From NCBI GenBank assembly GCA_023460795.1, contig JAEWPC010000058.1:62001-126000 (forward strand): a stretch of 64,000 nt of DNA, given 5' to 3'. The notes under the pieces are model-generated. The model was not told the origin of the DNA and did not search any database. It was given only the letters and a program-made list of their open reading frames with translations. The translations under genes were made by a program, and so were the position numbers. The first letter of the stretch is position 1, and each line of letters begins with the position of its first letter. Below, piece after piece: positions 34,450-42,543 of this stretch. The stretch is from Bacillota bacterium (GTDB lineage: Bacteria; Bacillota; Bacilli; Paenibacillales; Paenibacillaceae).

Positions 34450-34497
34450 CTAAAAAGTCATATGAGGATAGGACGCGTATTTTGTTTTTGTTTTCAT
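34450..34497 (-). CDS. 15-residue leader peptide of an attenuator
   Basis: MKTKTKYASYPHMTF then TAG, with an overlapping GAGGTGAGGAC ribosome site directly upstream of the ATG. Three mutually exclusive RNA pairings exist. The ribosome site (34500-34510) pairs with leader codons 9-12 (GTCCTATCCTC, 34464-34474). The same codons pair with the 5' arm of terminator 1 (10 bp with one bulged U; 34414-34424). The terminator pairs with itself. This is the layout of ribosome-stalling-controlled attenuators that precede antibiotic-response genes. The strong promoter upstream supports a real transcript. Confidence 0.65.
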   Translation of the reverse strand: MKTKTKYASYPHMTF

Positions 34498-34543
34498 ATG
34501 TCCTCACCTCGTTTTGGTTTTTATTACTTTTTACAACAACAGA

Positions 34544-34572
34544 ATCATAACATAAAGTTCATCCACATTAAA
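34544..34572 (-). promoter_or_regulatory. Promoter of the leader transcript
   Basis: On the minus strand TTTAAT (-35, 34567-34572) and TATGAT (-10, 34544-34549) are 17 bp apart. The start of transcription would be about 40 bases upstream of the leader ATG. Confidence 0.6.
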
Positions 34573-34620
34573 GGGAAAGAATATTTAAATTCCGGTCCGC
34601 GATGGCGATCCTCTTAGCCG

Positions 34621-35448
34621 TTATTCCGAGGTGATCTCGTTAATCTGAGAGGCGAACCTCTCGTCCGGCATGATTTCGTATCCGAGCGTCCACACCTGCA
34701 CCTTGTCCCCAATGCTTAAACTCCCTTGCGTCCCCGCGTCTCCGTTAACCCGATATTGGGTAAAGGGCAGCACGCGGTACTTCAGGTGATCGACTTCGAT
34801 AAATCTTTGGTCGATCTCGGAGTCATCGAGCGACAGTTCCGTTATGACTCCCTCGGTCTGCCCCTTCCCGACCTCGAAATCGACGACTTGAAGCTGCAAT
34901 CCGCTCGTCTGGGACGGGTAGCTCTCATTGATCATCCCATCGCTCCACGCGTTGATCTTGTAGCCGATCTTCAGCTCTTCGGTTAGGCCGGGCTGAAACC
35001 TGACCCACGTCGCGCTCGGATTGCTTCCCTTCTGCGCATCTCCGACGACGAGCACGCGATTCCCGTCGAGCGCCGTTATCGTGCCGGTAATGTCGGCCTG
35101 CTTAGGCAAGACGAACGAATCGATCTGAAGCTCGAACGTATACCCGGCCGTCTCGTACAAATCTTGCTTAAGCCGTTCGGTCTCTTCTGCGCTTAAAGCT
35201 TCCCAAGGCGCCTTGGATTTGCGTACTTCGATAACCATCCGCTCGTTCGTCGAATAAGAAGAATGCAGTTGTACGCCTCGTTCGGCGAAAATCTCTTTAT
35301 GCCGCGACAGCTCCTGCGAAAGCCGGTCTCTCTCCGTCTGGTTCAAGTTTTTGTGCGACAGACCGGATTGGCCGCATCCGCCGGCAGCGATCATGAGCGT
35401 CGCCAGCAAAGCGATCCATAGCCCACGCATGCGCTTCTCTCTTGCCAT
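34621..35448 (-). CDS. DUF3221-type lipoprotein
   Basis: A 275-residue lipoprotein with lipobox GGC (Cys25; AAGGCGQSG). After an N-terminal 100-residue segment there are two DUF3221-like beta domains: the first (about 117-190) contains ITGTITALDGNRVLVVGD and GYKINAWSDGMINESYPSQ, the second (about 205-265) GVITELSLDD and DKVQVWTLGY. DUF3221 (YobA-like) proteins are secreted and of unknown function. A transcript from it would run toward the leader promoter at 34572, 49 bp downstream. Its stop is at 34621. Confidence 0.8.
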   Translation of the reverse strand: MAREKRMRGLWIALLATLMIAAGGCGQSGLSHKNLNQTERDRLSQELSRHKEIFAERGVQLHSSYSTNERMVIEVRKSKAPWEALSAEETERLKQDLYETAGYTFELQIDSFVLPKQADITGTITALDGNRVLVVGDAQKGSNPSATWVRFQPGLTEELKIGYKINAWSDGMINESYPSQTSGLQLQVVDFEVGKGQTEGVITELSLDDSEIDQRFIEVDHLKYRVLPFTQYRVNGDAGTQGSLSIGDKVQVWTLGYEIMPDERFASQINEITSE

Positions 35449-35609
35449 TCGCAGCGCTCCTTTACGACGTTCGTCGTTATCTTCATACTTCCCTGACGAG
35501 CGCAGGATGATAAAAGTTGCTCATTATAAGCGCGAATAAGGCTGTATCGAGAAGGACGATACTGGAAATCGTAGCTATGATTCCGCCCAAGATAAAGGAT
35601 GGTGTTCCG

Positions 35610-35942
35610 ATGTTCTCCGGTATGCGAACCGTGCTGCTTGCTCTAGGTCTAATCCTGAGCATGACCGAACCTATCGCCCTTCATCCGCTACACGCCTCCG
35701 CGCAACCCGAGTACGCCAAATGGGGGCGAATCGCGATGCAGCGAACCGCGGAGCGTTATCAATTACCCATCGTGGACTATCTGCATGTCGGACGAAGACA
35801 GCTCTCCCCTGGCATGGCGGAAGAGAAGTTCAAGCTATGGCTTCGGGGCAACGGCCGTGAGTTCGGCGTGTTCGTTACGATACGGTTCGAGACGGAAAGC
35901 GAGAAGATATTGGCGGTCGAATTCGAAGAAACCTCGCGTTAA
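35610..35942 (+). CDS. DUF3889-type secreted protein
   Basis: A 110-residue protein with a signal peptide (1-32, ending HASA) and a short DUF3889-like domain (YAKWGRIAMQRTAERY, VDYLHVGRRQLSPG, GVFVTIRFE). Function unknown. The ATG at 35610 has AAGGATGG 7 bp upstream; the frame is open upstream but lacks a site. Confidence 0.7.
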   Translation: MFSGMRTVLLALGLILSMTEPIALHPLHASAQPEYAKWGRIAMQRTAERYQLPIVDYLHVGRRQLSPGMAEEKFKLWLRGNGREFGVFVTIRFETESEKILAVEFEETSR

Positions 35943-35999
35943 CCCGCGGGCGAGGAAATACAATAGACTACCGATTAACTCTAATGACGAGGTGCTCTG

Positions 36000-37388
36000 A
36001 TGGACTATCGTGTGGAAAAGGATACGTTAGGCGAAATACGAGTTCCCGCGGATAAACGTTGGGGCGCGCAGACGCAGCGGAGCCTCGAGAATTTCAAGAT
36101 CGGCACGGAGAAGATGCTCCCTGCGCTGATCTCCGACTTGGCGATCTTGAAGAAAAGCGCCGCGCTCGTCAATGCGCAGCTCGGCAAGCTCAGCGAGGAG
36201 AAGTCGCAAGCGATTGTCGCCGCCGCTGACCGAATCATCGCCGGCGAGATGAACGATCACTTCCCGCTCGCCGTCTGGCAAACCGGCAGCGGAACGCAGA
36301 CGAATATGAACGTGAACGAAGTGATCGCCAACCTCGCGAACGAACAACTGGAGAAGCTAGGCAGCGGCGAACGAATCCATCCGAACGACGACGTGAATAA
36401 GTCGCAAAGCTCGAACGATACGTTCCCGACGGCGATGCATATCGCGGCGTACGACGCGGTCGTCAAGCAGGTATTGCCCGCCATCTGGAAGCTCCATTCG
36501 ACGTTAACCGAGAAGAGCAAACAGTTCGCCGATATGATCAAAATCGGCCGGACGCATTTGCAGGACGCGACGCCGCTGACGCTCGGCCAAGAAATCAGCG
36601 GTTGGGTACGCATGCTGGAGAAAAACGAGCACATGATCGCGCAAAGCTCGAAGAGCCTGCTAGAGCTAGCCATAGGCGGTACGGCCGTCGGTACGGGCAT
36701 CAACGCGCACCCGCTGTTCGGCCAGAAGACCGCCGACACGATCGCCGCGCTGACCTGTCATCCGTTCGTCACGGCGACGAACAAATTCCATGCGCTCACC
36801 AGCCATGACGAGATCGTCTACGTGCACGGGGCGTTCAAAGCGCTTGCCGCCGACTTGATGAAGATCGCCAACGACGTCCGCTGGCTCGCGAGCGGCCCGC
36901 GCAGCGGTATCGGCGAGCTGATCATTCCGGCGAACGAACCGGGAAGCTCTATCATGCCCGGCAAGGTCAACCCGACTCAATCGGAGGCGCTCACGATGGT
37001 CGTCGCGCAAGTGCTAGGCAACGACGTCACGATCGGCTTCGCCGCGAGCCAAGGGAACTTCGAGCTTAATGTGTTCAAGCCGGTGATTATCAACGCATTC
37101 CTTCAGTCTGCGCGTCTGCTTTCTGACGCCATGATCTCATTCAACGACAATTGCGCGATCGGAATCGAGGCGAACCAGTCGGTCATCCAGGACCATCTGG
37201 ATCGTTCGCTCATGCTCGTCACCGCGCTGAACCCGCTGATCGGCTACGAGAATGCCGCCATGATCGCCAAGACCGCCCACAAGAACGGCTTAACGTTAAA
37301 ACAAGCCGCTCTGCAGAGCGGCTTGTTGACAGAAGAACAGTTCGATGAAGTTGTACGGCCGGAGCTTATGATCCACCCGAAGGAATAA
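36000..37388 (+). CDS. fumC: Fumarate hydratase, class II
   Basis: A 462-residue lyase of the fumarase/aspartase superfamily with the signature GSSIMPGKVNPTQ (about 318-330), the substrate loop TGSGTQTNMNVNEV (about 98) and DDVNKSQSSNDTFPTAMH. It converts fumarate to malate in the citric-acid cycle. It does not need a cluster. GAGGTGCTCTG precedes the ATG. Its 3' end is duplicated 81 bp downstream (see the repeat at 37334-37468). Confidence 0.97.
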   Translation: MDYRVEKDTLGEIRVPADKRWGAQTQRSLENFKIGTEKMLPALISDLAILKKSAALVNAQLGKLSEEKSQAIVAAADRIIAGEMNDHFPLAVWQTGSGTQTNMNVNEVIANLANEQLEKLGSGERIHPNDDVNKSQSSNDTFPTAMHIAAYDAVVKQVLPAIWKLHSTLTEKSKQFADMIKIGRTHLQDATPLTLGQEISGWVRMLEKNEHMIAQSSKSLLELAIGGTAVGTGINAHPLFGQKTADTIAALTCHPFVTATNKFHALTSHDEIVYVHGAFKALAADLMKIANDVRWLASGPRSGIGELIIPANEPGSSIMPGKVNPTQSEALTMVVAQVLGNDVTIGFAASQGNFELNVFKPVIINAFLQSARLLSDAMISFNDNCAIGIEANQSVIQDHLDRSLMLVTALNPLIGYENAAMIAKTAHKNGLTLKQAALQSGLLTEEQFDEVVRPELMIHPKE

Positions 37389-37468
37389 CTAACCCTTCGA
37401 GCTTCTTCACCCTCAGAACAGTTCGATGAAGTCGTACGGCCGGAGCTTATGATCCACCCGAAGGAATA
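37334..37468 (+). repeat. Duplicated 3' tail of fumC
   Basis: The last 54 bases of fumC before the stop base (37334-37387) recur at 37415-37468 with one mismatch (T37352 against C37433). The shift is 81 bp, exactly 27 codons, so the second copy is in the fumC frame and again ends with a stop (TAG). Between the copies lie 27 bases, so a fossil second end remains after the functional TAA. Confidence 0.95.
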
Positions 37469-37470
37469 GC

Positions 37471-38430
37471 CTAGAACACGAAATCCTCGTCGGTCAGCGG
37501 CTCAACGTTCAGCGTGCGGATGTAGCCGTTGCCCTTCTTGGAGAAGAAATCGTGCTGCTTGGTCCTCGTGCTAAGGCCATTGAGGACGATCGGATTAATC
37601 TCCTCCTCCGGGAAGGCCGGATCGAGACCGAGGTTCATGAGCGCCTTATTGGCGTTGTAGCGCATGAACTTCTTCACCTCATCGGCAAGTCCGAGGTCGG
37701 CATACAGCTGCTCCGCGTATCTCAATTCGTTCTCGTGAAGGAACTGCAACAGCCCCTGGAACGTCTCGTACGCTTCGTCTTGCTCGTCGGCGTCGAGTTC
37801 CGCGTACACTTCCTGCGCCAAGACGCCGACGTACAGGCCGTGAATGCTCTCGTCGCGCAGGATGAGGTCGATGATCTCGCCGCTGCTCGTCATTTTCCCC
37901 TGACCGGCTAGATACAGCGGATAGAAGAACCCGCTATAGAACAAATAGCTTTCGAGCAATACCGAAGCGGCCATCGCCAAGTAGAGGCTTTTCTTCGAGT
38001 CGATGGATTTATAGTAAGCGGAGATCGTCTCCGCCTTCGTCTGCAGGTACGGGTTGTTCTCGACCCAACGGAATACCGCGTCGATCTCTTCGGTCGTGGA
38101 TACCGTCGTGAAGATGCTGCTGTACGACTTCGCGTGGATTTGCTCCATCATCGCCATGAAGCCGAGCACCGCTTTGCGTTGCAGGCCGTCGACGTGCTCG
38201 AGAATCTGAGGCATGCCGACGCCGCCTTGAATCGTATCGAGCAGCGTCAATCCGCCGAGCACTTTCATGTATAGCTCCCGCTGAGCCTCGGTGAGGTTCA
38301 TCCAAGACATCTTGTCGTCGGACAGCGGAATTTCGTCGTCCGTCCAGAACTGCATAATGTTCTGGTCCCAGAACGTCTTCGTAAAATCGTCTTCTTGCTT
38401 ATTCCAGTTCACCGCTTTGATCGCAGCCAA
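37471..38430 (-). CDS. nrdF: Ribonucleotide reductase class Ib, small subunit NrdF
   Basis: A 319-residue diiron/dimanganese R2 subunit. The metal-ligand region (MMEQIHAKSYS; FIELPxxE-like segment near EQIH) and LRDESIHGLYVG are present. It generates the tyrosyl radical used by NrdE and cofactors with NrdI. It is 37 bp downstream of nrdE and the stop is followed directly by the fumC tail duplicate on the other strand. Full length. Confidence 0.95.
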   Translation of the reverse strand: MAAIKAVNWNKQEDDFTKTFWDQNIMQFWTDDEIPLSDDKMSWMNLTEAQRELYMKVLGGLTLLDTIQGGVGMPQILEHVDGLQRKAVLGFMAMMEQIHAKSYSSIFTTVSTTEEIDAVFRWVENNPYLQTKAETISAYYKSIDSKKSLYLAMAASVLLESYLFYSGFFYPLYLAGQGKMTSSGEIIDLILRDESIHGLYVGVLAQEVYAELDADEQDEAYETFQGLLQFLHENELRYAEQLYADLGLADEVKKFMRYNANKALMNLGLDPAFPEEEINPIVLNGLSTRTKQHDFFSKKGNGYIRTLNVEPLTDEDFVF

Positions 38431-38467
38431 CGTCCTATCCCCTTCCCGTTCGAGCTCGCTCCGTAAG

Positions 38468-40552
38468 TTAGACCGAGCAGCTAATGCAATCTTCGACCGC
38501 GAGAATTTTCGTCCGCGTATAATAGAGCGATTTGAGACCTTTGCGCGCAGCGTAAATATAGTATCTCGCCAGCTGGCGCGTCGTCACGTCGCTGTTGACG
38601 TGCAGAACGGTCGAGATGCCTTGGTCGACGTGCGATTGGATTTCCGCGATCAAGTCGATTACTTTGAATTGGTCCATGTTGTAAGCCGACTTGTAGAAGA
38701 AGAAGTTGTCCTTGCTCAAGTACGGCATCGGGTAATACGTCGTCGAGTTCGCGTACGTGCGCGTCTCGATCGGTTCGACGATCGGCATAACGCTCGACGT
38801 CGCGTTCTGAACGTACGAGATGCTTTGCGTCGGCGCGATGGCGAGACGGTAAGCGTGGTACAAGCCGTGGGCTTGTACATCCAGCTTAAGAGCCGCCCAG
38901 TCGGCAGGTCCCGGAATATCGATCCCCTCGAACAACGCTTTTACTTTATCGGTAACCGGCTGGAAGTTCTCGGTCAGATAACGGTCGAAATATTCTCCGC
39001 TCGCGTAATCGGACTTCTCGAAGCCCATGAACGTCTCGCCCTTCTCGCGGGCGATCTGCATGCTGCGTTCGATCGAATGGTAATTCATCGTCATGAAGAA
39101 CGTGCGCGCGAAATCGATCGCCTCGGGACTGTCGTACGCGATCTTGTTCTTCGCGAGGTAGCCGTGCAGGTTCATCGCGCCAAGACCGACGGAATGAAGC
39201 TCCTTATTCGCCTTGACGACGCCAGGCGCGTTGCTGATGCGGCTCATGTCGCTGACGGCCGTCAGGGCGGTCATGCCTTCGTGCACCGACTCTTTGATCT
39301 TGCGCAGCCCCATGACGTTCGCGATGTTGAGCGACGCCAGGTTGCAGCTGATATCGCGGCGAATCGTGCTCGCTTCGCCCCAATCTCCGATCTCGGACGT
39401 CTCCTGCAGCTGGAAAATTTCCGTGCATAGGTTGGACATGCGGATCGAGCCAATATTCTTCAAGGCGTGAACCTTATTGGCGTTCGTCTTGTTCATGATG
39501 TACGGATAACCGGATTCGAGCTGCGTCATCGCGATCTTAACGAGCATGTCGCGCGCGCTCATGACGACTTTCTTCTTTACGCGGTCGTCCGCCAGTAGCG
39601 TCTCGTACATCTCGTCGATGTCCATGTCGTCCAGATGTTTGCCGTATGCTTTATAGACGGTATGCGACGCGAAGACGTGAAGCGGCTTGTTCTCTTCCGC
39701 CAGCTTATAGAATAGGTTCGGCACGATCAGCCCGATCGACAGCGTCTTCAGGCGAGTCTTCTCGTCCGCGTTGATCTTCTTACTGTCGAGAAACTCGATG
39801 ACGTCCCAGCCGAAAATATTATAGTACGCCGCGCCCGAGCCTTTGCGCTGGCCCATCTGGTCCGCGTAGCTGAACGCGTCTTCCATCAGCTTCAGCACCG
39901 GCATGATGCCTTTAGCCGCGCCTTCTACGCCTTTGATCGACTCGCCGCGTCCGCGCAGCTTGGATAGATTGACGGCTACGCCGCCGCCGATCTTGGACAG
40001 CTGCATGCACGTTCCTAGCACATAGTTGATCGAATTGAGAGAGTCGTCCATCTCGAGCAGGAAGCAGGACACCATCTCGCCGCGGCGGCTTTTGCCCGCA
40101 TTAAGGAACGTAGGCGTCGCCGGCTGCAGCCTCTGCTCCATCATGGAAGCGGCCAGCGTCGTCGCCGTTGCTTCGTCTCCTCTGCCGAGATACAACGCGA
40201 CGATCGCTACGCGGTCCGCATAGCTCTCGAGATATTGCTTGCGATCGTTCGTGCGCATCGCGTAGTCGGTATAGAACTTCGATGCGGCCATATAAGACGC
40301 GAATTCGAACTTGTAGCCGTGCGTCAGCCGATAGACGCTGTCGACGAACGGCTCGCTGTATGATTCGTAAATGTTCTCGTAGTAATCGTTCTCGATCATA
40401 TAACGGACTTTGTCCGTGTGGGTCGCGAACTTGACGCTCTTGGCGTCGATTTCTTTCATGAGCTCGCGCACGGCCTCGCGGTCTTTGTCGATTTGGAAAA
40501 AACCGTCCGATCCGTGCTGCATCAATAAGTTATTCAGCTCAATATGCCGCAA
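38468..40552 (-). CDS. nrdE: Ribonucleotide reductase class Ib, large subunit NrdE
   Basis: A 694-residue catalytic subunit: LNAGKSRRGEMVSCF (about 166-180), NLCTEIFQ (active-site Cys), the radical-transfer region and the C-terminal CxxC-type tail (DCISCSV). It lacks the N-terminal ATP-cone of NrdA, as usual for NrdE. It reduces ribonucleoside diphosphates to deoxy forms. Its ATG overlaps the end of nrdI by 14 bp. Confidence 0.97.
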   Translation of the reverse strand: MRHIELNNLLMQHGSDGFFQIDKDREAVRELMKEIDAKSVKFATHTDKVRYMIENDYYENIYESYSEPFVDSVYRLTHGYKFEFASYMAASKFYTDYAMRTNDRKQYLESYADRVAIVALYLGRGDEATATTLAASMMEQRLQPATPTFLNAGKSRRGEMVSCFLLEMDDSLNSINYVLGTCMQLSKIGGGVAVNLSKLRGRGESIKGVEGAAKGIMPVLKLMEDAFSYADQMGQRKGSGAAYYNIFGWDVIEFLDSKKINADEKTRLKTLSIGLIVPNLFYKLAEENKPLHVFASHTVYKAYGKHLDDMDIDEMYETLLADDRVKKKVVMSARDMLVKIAMTQLESGYPYIMNKTNANKVHALKNIGSIRMSNLCTEIFQLQETSEIGDWGEASTIRRDISCNLASLNIANVMGLRKIKESVHEGMTALTAVSDMSRISNAPGVVKANKELHSVGLGAMNLHGYLAKNKIAYDSPEAIDFARTFFMTMNYHSIERSMQIAREKGETFMGFEKSDYASGEYFDRYLTENFQPVTDKVKALFEGIDIPGPADWAALKLDVQAHGLYHAYRLAIAPTQSISYVQNATSSVMPIVEPIETRTYANSTTYYPMPYLSKDNFFFYKSAYNMDQFKVIDLIAEIQSHVDQGISTVLHVNSDVTTRQLARYYIYAARKGLKSLYYTRTKILAVEDCISCSV

Positions 40553-40898
40553 CTAAGCTCGCCTCCCGATGAAAATGTTCAACGTCCCTCTGCGTTCCGG
40601 ATAGCTCGAACTTCCCGAGGACGGGAACGGAATATAACGCGGAAATTTTGTCTGCGCTGCGCGCGAAGCCTTCGCCCCAATTACGGTTGCCGCTTGCAAG
40701 CACGCCTTGCATGCGCTGATGGTTCGACTTAAGGAAAGATAACGTCTTGTCGGGCGCTTGACCGAAGCCGGTCGTATATGTAACGAGAATGAACGGCTGG
40801 TCCAGCTCCAGATCCGCCTCGATTTGGACGGCAGGCAACCCCAGCTTTTTCACGAAACGGCGAACGTTGCCCGTCCTCGAATCATAAGCGATCAACAT
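40539..40898 (-). CDS. nrdI: NrdI flavodoxin-like maturation protein
   Basis: A 119-residue flavoprotein with the NrdI signatures YDSRTGNVRRFV near the N-terminus and TYTTGFGQAPDKTLSFL, GNRNWGEGFA. It supplies oxidant to assemble the Mn2-tyrosyl cofactor in NrdF. The start is taken at 40898, with GGAGGGAGA upstream; an upstream-extended frame to 41018 would add 40 residues without a site and enter the riboswitch terminator. The order nrdI-nrdE-nrdF is the Gram-positive standard. Confidence 0.93.
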   Translation of the reverse strand: MLIAYDSRTGNVRRFVKKLGLPAVQIEADLELDQPFILVTYTTGFGQAPDKTLSFLKSNHQRMQGVLASGNRNWGEGFARSADKISALYSVPVLGKFELSGTQRDVEHFHREASLVAAY

Positions 40899-40951
40899 AC
40901 CGCTCTCTCCCTCCATCTGACTACAATCGACATGGTCCGCAAGACGATCCG

Positions 40952-40994
40952 ACAAAAAAAGACGCGCCGGAAGCAGAAGAACCCGGCACGTCTT
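40952..40994 (-). terminator. Riboswitch-controlled intrinsic terminator before nrdI
   Basis: Twelve-base-pair stem AAGACGCGCCGG/CCGGCACGTCTT (40959-40970, 40983-40994; one mismatch) and a run of T on the minus strand (A-run 40953-40960), located 54 bp upstream of the nrdI start and after the B12 riboswitch, so it is the expression platform. Confidence 0.85.
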
Positions 40995-41067
40995 AGTAAG
41001 CGGCGGCAATCGCCGCATCTAGACGGTACGTGCATCTTCCCCATCATCCGTAGGGAGCATGATCATA

Positions 41068-41243
41068 CGAGCAGGCAGGTCTCCTGGCTTGGGTTTCATA
41101 GCTGTCGTTCGCCTTCCCGGCTAAACTCGCGGTTATCCAGTGGCATCGGAACGACGCTCTTCCCTTACAGTGGCGGGACCGCGCCGGCATTGCACCGGCT
41201 TCCCTATTAAGCTTTTCCCTGATTCTCGGAAAATCACCTGTTC
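41068..41243 (-). promoter_or_regulatory. Cobalamin (B12) riboswitch of nrdIEF
   Basis: The minus strand carries the B12-box core: AGCCGGTGCAA, CGGTCCCGCCACTGT, GCCACTG further on and AGCCAGGAGACCTGCC near 41075-41090, preceded by CAGGTGA at 41235-41241. It lies between the nrd promoter and the nrdI gene with an intrinsic terminator after it, so binding of adenosylcobalamin should stop transcription. This links class Ib reductase supply to the absence of B12. Confidence 0.95.
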
Positions 41244-41246
41244 GTT

Positions 41247-41297
41247 CGATATGTAGTTGTTAAGCTAAAATCTACGTCAATATATAGTGAATGTCAA
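41247..41297 (-). promoter_or_regulatory. nrd promoter with paired NrdR boxes
   Basis: Minus strand TTGACA (41292-41297), 17-bp spacer and TAGATT (41269-41274). CACTATATATTG, close to the NrdR consensus ACACTATATATTGTGT, sits in the spacer (core 41278-41287). A second CTACATATCG core is at 41247-41256. The cores are exactly 31 bp apart, three helical turns, as required for the NrdR repressor. Confidence 0.75.
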
Positions 41298-41374
41298 GTC
41301 ACTTTCTACGAAAATAGGAACTAGTCTATTCGTCCTAGACAGCGCTTACATGATAGTTTGTAAGGATGAAAAAA

Positions 41375-41406
41375 GCCGAGAACCCAAGGTAATTTGGGCT
41401 CTCGGC
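41375..41406 (-). terminator. Rho-independent terminator of the 41436 gene
   Basis: Stem GCCGAGAACCCAA with TTGGGCTCTCGGC (41375-41387 and 41394-41406, one mismatch) and a T-run on the minus strand, 30 bp after the stop. Confidence 0.8.
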
Positions 41407-41435
41407 CTTTCATTAATCTCGTTAATAGATGCGGA

Positions 41436-42533
41436 TTAATCCATAATCGATACGATCCGCCAATCGCTCATTTGGTTCTCAAGTTGGAAAGTCAAACGAG
41501 CCGGCTTGTTGTCGCTGCCGATAGCCGTGACGACCGCCGTAGCCGCATCTCCCCGTTCGTCGACGTCGACCGAGTAGCTTCCGTCGATCTCCATCGCCGC
41601 GTCGTATACCGCCGCCCCCCACGGATCATCGGGCAGCCGAACCGAATAAGGGTCCGGCATCGCGCACAGCTCGGTCAATCGCTTCTTCAGCTCTTCGGAG
41701 AACCCGTCGTCCATAATGCGCAGCGACAAATATTGATAGATGACGTCGTTAATGGTGTCCGGGTAGGCCGTCGGCAATTCGATGCTCGTCCCGACTTGCT
41801 CGAACGCATCTTGATCCGGCAACCACTTGAACTCCCGGAGCACATCGTAATAGAACACGTCGTAGCTGAATCTTCCTTGGCTATATCCGTCGAATTTGCC
41901 GTTTCCGTCCTTGTCGATTAAGTCGTCCTCGCCTGCTCCCGTCGCGGAAGCGCTATAGGCGATTGAAGTCGGTACGCCGCCCTTCATCTCGAACAGCTCA
42001 AAGCCATACAAGCTCGCCCCGTTCGTAACGCCGCTATAGATGTACGTCTGCGGCTTGCCTTCGAGTTGAACGAGTTTCACCGCACTGGTGCCGTATCCGT
42101 CGCCGGCGAGATTATCGCCGATGCGCTTCGCTTCCCCATCGACGTCTCTTAGTACGTACAGGTCATTCACCCAATCGAAATCGTCGCCCTCGGTGCCGAG
42201 TCCGAGCACGATTTCCTTCTGACCGTCCAAGTCGAGATCTTCCTCCGCGCTGAATACGACGACTTGATTAAAGTGGTCGCCCGGGAGCGCATCGATGTAG
42301 CGTTGCAGCGAGTCTGACGAGTCGGTTGCATTCGGTTCGGCGACGGCCGATGGACTCGTATCGGAGCCGGCGGGTGTCGGCGCAAGCGTCTCTTCTAAGT
42401 CTGTCGTTGCTATGGCAGTTGGTACAGCGGTCGCGGCAGCGGTTTCTAAGGTCGTATTCCCGTTGTTGTCGCTAGAGTCGCAGCCGGAGATTATGACTAC
42501 GCATAATCCTAGTGCAAGTACTCGTAGGCGCAT
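41436..42533 (-). CDS. Lipoprotein with integrin/dockerin-like calcium motifs
   Basis: A 365-residue lipoprotein: lipobox ISGC (Cys18), a Ser/Thr/Ala/Pro-rich stretch (about 25-75), then a beta-rich body. It has the FG-GAP/EF-hand-type segments DLDLDGQKEIVLG and DKDGNGKFDGY, which bind calcium in related surface proteins. The C-terminal 55 residues resemble a DUF-type ligand-binding beta domain (RLTFQLENQMSDWRIVSIMD). Function unknown. An isolated transcription unit with its own terminator. Confidence 0.6.
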   Translation of the reverse strand: MRLRVLALGLCVVIISGCDSSDNNGNTTLETAAATAVPTAIATTDLEETLAPTPAGSDTSPSAVAEPNATDSSDSLQRYIDALPGDHFNQVVVFSAEEDLDLDGQKEIVLGLGTEGDDFDWVNDLYVLRDVDGEAKRIGDNLAGDGYGTSAVKLVQLEGKPQTYIYSGVTNGASLYGFELFEMKGGVPTSIAYSASATGAGEDDLIDKDGNGKFDGYSQGRFSYDVFYYDVLREFKWLPDQDAFEQVGTSIELPTAYPDTINDVIYQYLSLRIMDDGFSEELKKRLTELCAMPDPYSVRLPDDPWGAAVYDAAMEIDGSYSVDVDERGDAATAVVTAIGSDNKPARLTFQLENQMSDWRIVSIMD

Positions 42534-42543
42534 CGAGATCCCC

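Noticed and set aside
36000..37388. fumC as a pseudogene because of its duplicated tail
   Set aside because: The first copy ends in a normal stop and the enzyme is full length with all signatures, so the copy lies outside a functional gene.
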